Source: JBEKCP01 sp050014815 (lineage in GTDB: Bacteria; Planctomycetota; Planctomycetia; Pirellulales; Thermoguttaceae). From it: a stretch of DNA of 10,952 bases. Shown here piece after piece: positions 6,396 to 10,952 of this stretch (the first letter of the stretch is position 1; the number at the start of each line of letters is the position of its first letter). The stretch covers positions 1 to 10,952 of the forward strand of contig JBEKCP010000130.1 of NCBI GenBank assembly GCA_050014815.1, given 5' to 3'. The notes under the pieces are model-generated. The model saw nothing but the letters and a program-made list of their open reading frames with translations, made no database searches and was not told the DNA's origin. The translations under genes were made by a program, and so were the position numbers.

Positions 6396-7268
6396 TTATC
6401 TTAGCAACTCAATTACCCCCACGGCCAGCAGTCCGGTGCTCACCAGGGCGTTGACGTGGAAAAATGCCCGATTGACTCGGCTGAGGTCGTCGGGGCGAAC
6501 GAGCCAGTGCTCGTAGACCAGGAGCACGGCGATGGCGGCGACGCCGGCCAGGTAGACGGATCCGAAGCGCGGATAAGTCCAGGGCAAGATCGCCAGGAAT
6601 ACGACCATGCCCAGGTGACAGAGGGCGGCCAGTCGCAGCGCGCCGGCGATGCCGAGCCGGGCGGGCACGCTCCGCAGCCCCATCTGACGGTCAAACGCGT
6701 AGTCCTGGCAGGCGTAGATCATGTCGAAGCCGGCCACCCAGAGCATCACGGCGGCCGCGAGCACCAGCGGCGGCCAGTCGATCTCGGCGCGAATGACGAC
6801 CCACGCGGCCGGCGGCGCCAGGGCCAAGGCCGCGCCCAGCCACAGGTGCGACAACAGGGTGAATCGCTTGGCATAACTGTAGCCCAGCAGGAAGGCCAAG
6901 ACGGGCACGGAGGCGGCCAGCGGGATCCAGTTGTGCGGGAGGAACAGGAGTGTGCCGGCCACGAAGGCCGCAGCGGAGCAGGCGGTCATGACGGCTACCG
7001 CGGCGACGCTGAGCTGGCCGGTGGGCAGGTGCCGCATTTGGGTCCTGGGATTCAGCGCGTCCAGCCGCCGGTCCGCCAGGCGATTGAAGGCCATTGCCGT
7101 GCTGCGGGCGGTGGCCATGCAGACCAGGATGCCCAGGAGGTCTTGAACGCGGAAGGGCTCGTCGCTGGTGGCCCAGGCCATCACCGCCGCCAGGAGCGCA
7201 AACGGCAGCGCGAACAGCGTGTGGCTGAAGCGGATCATCTCCAGGAACTGGCGGAGGCGGGACAACAT
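6396..7268 (-). CDS. mqnP: UbiA-family menaquinone prenyltransferase (MqnP-like)
   Basis: An integral membrane aromatic prenyltransferase of 290 residues with about eight or nine hydrophobic segments. The first Asp-rich motif is NRLADRRLD (62-70) and the second is DYAFD (189-193); both bind Mg and polyprenyl diphosphate. NPRT follows the first motif, as usual in the menaquinone/4-hydroxybenzoate group. Next to mqnE the likely substrate is the naphthoate (1,4-dihydroxy-6-naphthoate) of the futalosine route rather than 4-hydroxybenzoate, so MqnP is preferred over UbiA; that is inference from context. The frame is open 57 bp further upstream, but that part translates the intergenic repeat. The family-typical start is the Met before LSRLRQFLEMIRFSHTLFALP. 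No strong ribosome site is visible. Confidence 0.92.
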   Translation of the reverse strand: MLSRLRQFLEMIRFSHTLFALPFALLAAVMAWATSDEPFRVQDLLGILVCMATARSTAMAFNRLADRRLDALNPRTQMRHLPTGQLSVAAVAVMTACSAAAFVAGTLLFLPHNWIPLAASVPVLAFLLGYSYAKRFTLLSHLWLGAALALAPPAAWVVIRAEIDWPPLVLAAAVMLWVAGFDMIYACQDYAFDRQMGLRSVPARLGIAGALRLAALCHLGMVVFLAILPWTYPRFGSVYLAGVAAIAVLLVYEHWLVRPDDLSRVNRAFFHVNALVSTGLLAVGVIELLR

Positions 7269-7279
7269 AACCGGTTCAA

Positions 7280-7440
7280 ATCCGAAACTCGAAATCCGAA
7301 ATCCGAAACAAATTCGAAATACCAATACCCAATGCTCGAAACGCGGACGTTTTGGTCATTGGCTATTTGGTGATTTGAATTTGTTTCGGATTTCGTGATT
7401 CGGATTTCGTGCTTTGCGCCTGGTGTTTCGGATTTCGCGT
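7280..7440. repeat. AT-rich imperfect palindrome between ubiX and mqnP
   Basis: This region, far more AT-rich than its surroundings, is built from repeats of the words CGAAATCCGAA and TTCGGATTTCG. Perfect 19-bp arms (CGAAATCCGAAACAAATTC at 7297-7315 and its complement at 7377-7395) are extended outwards and inwards by imperfect pairing, making a stem-loop of well over 100 nt. It fills almost the entire gap between the ubiX stop and the mqnP start. It looks like an inserted dispersed repeat rather than coding sequence. Being inside an apparent operon, it would be transcribed and could alter expression of the downstream half. Confidence 0.85.
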
Positions 7441-7441
7441 T

Positions 7442-8128
7442 TCAGGAGCCCCAGCGCTGGATCAGCGCATTGGCGATTCCCAACTGGTCGCAGATCCGTC
7501 CGACGATGAAGTCCACGAGGTCGCGGACCGACTTGACGCCGTGGTAGAAGCCGGGCATGGCGGGGAGGATGATCGCCCCCAGCTCTGCCGCCCGCTTCAA
7601 GTTGTCCAGCACGCTCAGCGACAGCGGCGTCTCGCGCGGCACGAGGATCAGACGCCGCCGCTCCTTCATGTGCACCTCGGCCGCTCGGTGGATCAGGTTC
7701 GCGCTGGTGCCGTGGACGATCGCGCTGAGGGTGCCGCTGGAGCACGGGCAGACGACCATGCCGTCGGTCAGGAACGAGCCGCTGGAGATTGCGCCCAGGT
7801 AATCGCGGTAGTGATAGTAGACGAGTTTCCCCGGCTCGCCGGAGCCGATGGCCAAGACGTTGCTCTCGTCGCTGGTGATGCCCGCCATCGCGCGGACCGT
7901 CTGGAGCTTCCGGTCCTTGAGCTTGGCGCCGCGCTCGATCCGCAGGGCGTCGGCACTGAAGTTGTCCAGGTCGACGGTCAGGTCGAGCTCCTGTTTCAGC
8001 ACCGCCTGGGCCGCGGGGCTGATCACGAGGTGGACGTCGCAGCCCGCGGCCCCCAGGACCTCCAGGAGGCGCATCGAGTAGACCATCCCGCTGGCGCCGG
8101 TGATCGCGACGACGATATTGCGTTTCAT
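7442..8128 (-). CDS. ubiX: Flavin prenyltransferase UbiX (MqnM role)
   Basis: UbiX prenylates FMN with dimethylallyl phosphate to make prenyl-FMN, the cofactor of UbiD-type decarboxylases. The 228-residue protein has the N-terminal flavin loop GASG at 11-14, a SSGSF segment near 115-119, the CPCSSGTLSAIVHG block at 127-140, KERRRLILVPRETPL at 155-169 and the C-terminal PAMPGFYH at 189-196. It is longer than the roughly 190-residue E. coli protein because of extra residues between about 50 and 110 (through SGEPGKLVYYHYRDY). In this cluster it probably serves the decarboxylation step of the futalosine menaquinone pathway with a UbiD/MqnL partner encoded elsewhere. Its ATG overlaps the menG stop (ATGA), so translation is coupled. 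Confidence 0.96.
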   Translation of the reverse strand: MKRNIVVAITGASGMVYSMRLLEVLGAAGCDVHLVISPAAQAVLKQELDLTVDLDNFSADALRIERGAKLKDRKLQTVRAMAGITSDESNVLAIGSGEPGKLVYYHYRDYLGAISSGSFLTDGMVVCPCSSGTLSAIVHGTSANLIHRAAEVHMKERRRLILVPRETPLSLSVLDNLKRAAELGAIILPAMPGFYHGVKSVRDLVDFIVGRICDQLGIANALIQRWGS

Positions 8129-8850
8129 GGCTTGGTCCCAACGTACAGCGTTGCGACTCCGAGGGTGAACGGGTGGTATTGGACGCGAGTGAGGCCCGAC
8201 GCGCGCATCCGCCCCGCGAGGGCCTCCCCTTGGGGAAAATCGCGCACGCTGGCCGGCAGGTAATTGTAAGCTGCCTGGCGATTGGGTGCCAGCGATTGGC
8301 CGAGCCGCGGCAGGACCCGGCGGAAGTACCAGGCGTAGATTGCCGAGAGCGGCCAGGCCCGCGGCGTGGAGAACTCCAGCGCGGCGACGCGTCCGCCGGA
8401 CCGGCAGACGCGGACCATTTCGCGGAGCCCCCCGTCGGTGTCGCTGAGGTTCCGCAGGCCGAAGGCCACGGAGACGATCTGGAACGTGTCGTCCGGAAAA
8501 GGCAGCCGGAGGGTGTCGGCCTCGACCAGGGCGATCCGCCGGCCGGTCCCGCGGGGCCGGCGCGCGCCGCGGCACTTGTCCCGCGCCACGGTCAGCATGG
8601 GGCGGCAAAAATCGGTGCCGACGATGCGTGCCGCCGGGCTGGCCCGCTGATAGGCCAATGCCAGGTCGGCCGTGCCCGTGCACACGTCGAGGATCGGCGC
8701 CGAAAGGCCCGCCGGCGGCACCAGCCGGACCAGTCGGCGCCGCCAGGACCGATCGATGCCCAGCGAGAGCAGGTGGTTCAGGAGGTCGTAGCGGCGGGCA
8801 ATCTCGCCGAACATCCCGCGGACCCGGTCGGAGGACTTGTCGAGCGTCAT
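8125..8850 (-). CDS. menG: Demethylmenaquinone methyltransferase, MenG/UbiE family
   Basis: A SAM-dependent class I methyltransferase of 241 residues that would carry out the final C-methylation from demethylmenaquinone to menaquinone. The family signature near the N-terminus is FGEIARRYDLLNHLLSLGID (14-33). SAM motif I is LDVCTGTADLA (54-64), the acidic end of the next strand is GTDF (78-81), and the UbiE signature VAFGLRNLSD is at 128-137. The C-terminal YNYLPASVRDFPQG block is also typical. The reading frame stays open far upstream, but that part is antisense to nothing real and out of frame with the esterase; the ATG overlapping the esterase stop (TGATG) is the natural start. It is coupled on both sides, to the esterase and to ubiX. 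In a futalosine cluster the MqnG/MenG role is expected; a ubiquinone role cannot be excluded from sequence alone. Confidence 0.93.
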   Translation of the reverse strand: MTLDKSSDRVRGMFGEIARRYDLLNHLLSLGIDRSWRRRLVRLVPPAGLSAPILDVCTGTADLALAYQRASPAARIVGTDFCRPMLTVARDKCRGARRPRGTGRRIALVEADTLRLPFPDDTFQIVSVAFGLRNLSDTDGGLREMVRVCRSGGRVAALEFSTPRAWPLSAIYAWYFRRVLPRLGQSLAPNRQAAYNYLPASVRDFPQGEALAGRMRASGLTRVQYHPFTLGVATLYVGTKP

Positions 8851-10154
8851 CACGGTTTGAAGTGCCGGTCGGCGAAGTCGAGGTAGCATCGCCAGTCGTA
8901 CTCGATCACGTCGTGCTTGCCGCGGCGGATGTGGTAGCCGATCGTGCTCCGGATCGGCTGCTCGACTTCCGGCATCTCTTGAGCGGCCAGTCCGTCGGTG
9001 CCCAAGAGCCGGTAGACCGGATCGGCGCCTCTTGCCGAGAGGAATTCGCCGCGGGGATCGGCCCAGCGGTCCTCTTCGGCGCTGGCCACGTAGACCGGCC
9101 GCGGGGCCACCAGGGCCAGGAGCATGTGCTGATCGACCGGCAGGTCGTCCACCCGGCCGCCGAACTCCTTGTAAGCGGCATTGAACCAGTGGGGGAAACT
9201 CTTGTTGATCTGCCCCGCGGTCTCGCCGAAGCGGCGGCGAGCCAGGGACGCCCCGCCGCAGCCGGAGTCGTTCGAGATGACCAGTGCGAACCGCTCGTCC
9301 TGGGCGCCGGCCCAGAGAGCCGTCTTGCCGAGCCGCGAATGGCCCATGACGGCCACGTGCCGGGCATTGACGCCCGGGTCGGTCTCCAGATAGTCCATCG
9401 CCCGGGAAAGCCCCCAGGCCCAGGCCGCGATCGCACCCCATGCGTCGGGCCCCGGCCGCGGCTGGCCGGGCTTCAGAAAGGCGCCGCGGACGCCCCGGCG
9501 CCACCCGTCCGCGTGATCGGGCTCGATGTCGCAGTAGCAGGCCGTGGCCAGCCCGTAGCCGCGCTGGAGGATCATTTCGACGGGCCAGCGGCCCTGCTCC
9601 GCGCCGCGAGACTTCTCGGTCGCCCGATGGTCTTGGACGCCGCGGGCCGGATTGTCCGGCAGCCAGGCGTCGGAGATCGTGATGCCCGGATCGGGGTTCA
9701 CCGCCTGGTTGCCGGCGAAATTGAGCGCGAGGAATACGGCCGCCGGTTGTACGGCACCTTTGGGCAGGAAGAGGAGCAGGTCCATCTTCGGGCCGTTGGG
9801 GTCCTTGGTGAAGCGAATGCGGACTTCCTTCCGCAGGGCCTTGCCGGCCAGGGCGTCGGCCGATGAGCGGAGCTGGAACGTCATCTCCTTGGGCCGGCCC
9901 GGCGCCTTGCCGTAGACGTACTTCTCGAACAGCCCAAGGATTTCCGGCCGCCGGGCGCTCCGCCACGTGGCCGGATCCACGACCCGCTGCCCGTTGGCGA
10001 GCACCAGCGGGTCGGGCAGGGTATAGCGTGGCACCTTGCTTTCGTCGTAGTTGGGTTTCGGCTCTGCGGCCATCGCAATGCCGGGCATAGATAGAAGCCC
10101 TGAGAGGATCACACTTAGAGAGAATATTCCCGTTCGCATCGCCTGAATACCCAT
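8850..10154 (-). CDS. Secreted CE15-like (glucuronoyl/acetylxylan) esterase
   Basis: A 434-residue exported alpha/beta hydrolase. A Sec signal peptide spans about residues 6-29, with a likely cleavage after AMA (A29). The nucleophile elbow is GHSRLGK (271-277) with S273, followed by SNDSGCGGASLARRRFGE (294-311), a pattern typical of bacterial CE15 glucuronoyl esterases. The catalytic His is probably H414 in RRGKHDVIEYDW. CE15 enzymes cleave ester links between glucuronate of xylan and lignin; many bacterial relatives are annotated acetylxylan esterase, and exact specificity cannot be read. An ATG five codons downstream (MRTGIF...) would give a more standard signal peptide and may be the true start; neither has a strong ribosome site. 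It is the first gene of the minus-strand cluster and overlaps menG by one base, an unexpected pairing of an exported polysaccharide enzyme with quinone genes. Confidence 0.88.
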   Translation of the reverse strand: MGIQAMRTGIFSLSVILSGLLSMPGIAMAAEPKPNYDESKVPRYTLPDPLVLANGQRVVDPATWRSARRPEILGLFEKYVYGKAPGRPKEMTFQLRSSADALAGKALRKEVRIRFTKDPNGPKMDLLLFLPKGAVQPAAVFLALNFAGNQAVNPDPGITISDAWLPDNPARGVQDHRATEKSRGAEQGRWPVEMILQRGYGLATACYCDIEPDHADGWRRGVRGAFLKPGQPRPGPDAWGAIAAWAWGLSRAMDYLETDPGVNARHVAVMGHSRLGKTALWAGAQDERFALVISNDSGCGGASLARRRFGETAGQINKSFPHWFNAAYKEFGGRVDDLPVDQHMLLALVAPRPVYVASAEEDRWADPRGEFLSARGADPVYRLLGTDGLAAQEMPEVEQPIRSTIGYHIRRGKHDVIEYDWRCYLDFADRHFKP

Positions 10155-10183
10155 GCTGCTCGTGATGCTGGTGACTCGCGCCG

Positions 10184-10228
10184 GGGGACTGTCCCGATTT
10201 TCGTGTCAGCGAAAATGGGACTGTCCCC
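10184..10228. repeat. Second GGGGACAGTCCC hairpin, upstream of the esterase
   Basis: A 45-nt stem-loop whose arms match those of the MITE hairpin at 1894-1944 exactly when read on the opposite strand; its loop is 6 nt instead of 12. No GTAACCG-type inverted ends or target duplication surround it. It lies 30 bp before the esterase ATG and would be in that gene's 5' leader. Confidence 0.85.
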
Positions 10229-10258
10229 TTTACGCGGGCAGGACGCCGGCGGGAGTTC

Positions 10259-10287
10259 ATCTTAGAGGCACGGATGGGAGCGTGCAA
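10259..10287 (-). promoter_or_regulatory. Weak candidate promoter for the esterase-menaquinone cluster
   Basis: On the minus strand TTGCAC (10287-10282) and TAAGAT (10264-10259) are separated by 17 bp. The match to consensus is modest (3/6 and 4/6). If real, the transcript would begin near 10252 and its leader would include the hairpin at 10184-10228. Inference only. Confidence 0.2.
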
Positions 10288-10393
10288 GGCCCGTGGAAAG
10301 CCTGGGGGAGTTTGCCGTTTAGCGGGGGATTGTCGGGCATGGCGGCGGGTTTGGGGCCCGCACAACCGTTAAACTTTTGCTGGTCTGTGAGGA

Positions 10394-10687
10394 CGGAAAG
10401 GTTTGCGTATCAGGAGCACTAAACCTTTTGCCGAAAATACTTTCCGCCCGTTCAAGGCGATTTGGCGAGGGAGCCGATAGGGTAAGTGACCCTTAGCGAA
10501 TCGCGCGTGCCGCGGTGGCACGCTGCAAGGGTGCGTCAGGCAACCGAACGGGTATGCATCGGGCCAAGGAAAGGTCCGACGGGCCTGGCGCAGTACACCG
10601 TGCGAACTGCGGGTGCTGACCCACCCTCCTACCCGCGATCTCCAACCACGCCTGAGTCGGTTCTTACCCATGGGAGGACCCGCCCAT
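10394..10687 (+). ncRNA. Candidate structured RNA or leader, rich in inverted repeats
   Basis: No protein-like frame is present. In about 290 bases there are many local inverted repeats: AAAGGTTT/AAACCTTT (10397-10404, 10421-10428), AGGGT/ACCCT (10479-10493), GCGTGCC/GGCACGC (10505-10511, 10517-10523), AGGTCC/GGGCCT (with one wobble, about 10572-10586), CGCAGT/ACTGCG (10589-10594, 10606-10611), GCGGGT/ACCCGC (10609-10614, 10631-10636) and ATGGG/CCCAT (10670-10674, 10683-10687). It lies upstream of the Cys-rich gene, so a cis-regulatory leader or a separate small RNA is possible. I do not recognise a known class. GC-rich DNA yields some hairpins by chance, hence the modest confidence. Confidence 0.3.
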
Positions 10688-10783
10688 GCCATGGGGTGAT
10701 GCGAGTCAACGCGGCACTCCGGTTAGTGGTCGCCAGATCGGGACACCTAGTACCGCAGTTCATTGCAAAGGAGTTGTTGCTCA

Positions 10784-10952
10784 ATGAAAAGCAAGATGTT
10801 GTTTGGAGCGCTCCTGTTGAGCGTGGCCCTGTACAGCCAAGGGTTCGGCATCGAACTGCTGTCCGGGTCGAAGTGCGGTGGCTGCGGCGCGTGCGGCTGT
10901 TGCGAGAAGCCGGCCTGTTGCCAACAGGCCAAGTGCTGCGCCCCCGAGCCCG
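10784..10952 (+). CDS. Exported Cys-rich small protein, 3' end beyond window
   Basis: The first 56 codons are visible. An N-terminal signal peptide has a Lys-containing start followed by a hydrophobic core (MLFGALLLSVALYS), with probable cleavage near residue 22. The mature part is extremely Cys-rich: KCGGCGACGCCEKPACC is followed by another CC pair, ten Cys within 25 residues. A clear AAAGGAG ribosome site at 10767-10773 lies 10 nt before the ATG, so the start is well supported. The function is not known; exported CC-rich peptides could bind metals or be cross-linked by disulfides in the cell envelope. The gene is preceded by a 629-bp intergenic region with a possible structured leader. Confidence 0.8.
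   Translation, partial: MKSKMLFGALLLSVALYSQGFGIELLSGSKCGGCGACGCCEKPACCQQAKCCAPEP

Noticed and set aside
6456..7373. Plus-strand open frame opposite the prenyltransferase
   Set aside because: Antisense shadow with Gly/His/Gln/Arg-rich low-complexity translation.
8129..8683. Upstream extension of the ubiX frame
   Set aside because: It overlaps the well-conserved menG in another frame and lacks any motif; the family start MKRNIVVAITGASG is clear.
8851..10365. Upstream extension of the menG reading frame, suggesting a 700-residue fusion
   Set aside because: The extension runs in another frame through the esterase gene, which has its own signal peptide and catalytic motifs; MenG-family proteins start at the chosen ATG.
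10560..10600. GGAAAGGTCCG resembling the RNase P RNA P4 sequence (GAGGAAAGTCC)
   Set aside because: It has an extra base in the core, no matching 3' P4 half or ACAGAA-type segment, and too little room before the next gene.
10600..10680. Possible tRNA or tmRNA-like fold
   Set aside because: No T-loop GGTTCRANYCC sequence, no acceptor stem pairing and no CCA-type end could be found.

Overview
The window is GC-rich bacterial DNA with short, repeat-filled intergenic regions. Gene content points to a planctomycete-like bacterium: futalosine-type menaquinone genes, a secreted CE15-like carbohydrate esterase, a short exported Cys-rich protein, and abundant hairpin repeats between genes. The lineage is inferred from style and content; there is no rRNA or other phylogenetic marker beyond ligA.

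Layout. Positions 1-288 hold no gene I can support. A C-terminal processing protease (S41) lies on the minus strand at 289-1617. The next intergenic region carries a 137-bp MITE-like element with 12-bp inverted ends and an 8-bp target duplication (1812-1964). It sits directly upstream of a small cupin gene (1994-2380, plus) whose -10 box is only 8 nt from the ATG. A palindromic repeat separates the cupin from ligA, the complete NAD-dependent DNA ligase (2499-4499, plus). Between ligA and the convergent mqnE lies a self-contained IS200-like/RAYT transposase gene, bounded by 59-bp inverted repeats (57/59 identical) that each fold into three hairpins (4507-5220).

From 10154 down to 5265 a minus-strand run reads esterase > menG (ubiE-like) > ubiX > ubiA-like mqnP > mqnE. 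Esterase/menG and menG/ubiX overlap (TGATG and ATGA), and mqnP/mqnE are 3 nt apart. Only a large AT-rich imperfect palindrome (about 7280-7440) interrupts the run, between ubiX and mqnP. MqnE makes aminodeoxyfutalosine early in the pathway. The prenyltransferase attaches the isoprenoid tail, UbiX makes the prenylated FMN cofactor for the UbiD-type decarboxylase (not in this window), and MenG does the last methylation. Four of the five genes therefore serve menaquinone synthesis. The translationally coupled CE15-like esterase is the odd partner.

The right end (10155-10783) is a 629-bp intergenic region. It carries a second copy of the hairpin found inside the MITE, then a stretch dense in inverted repeats that may be a structured RNA or leader. 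It ends at the start of a secreted Cys-rich protein gene that runs off the window at 10784-10952.
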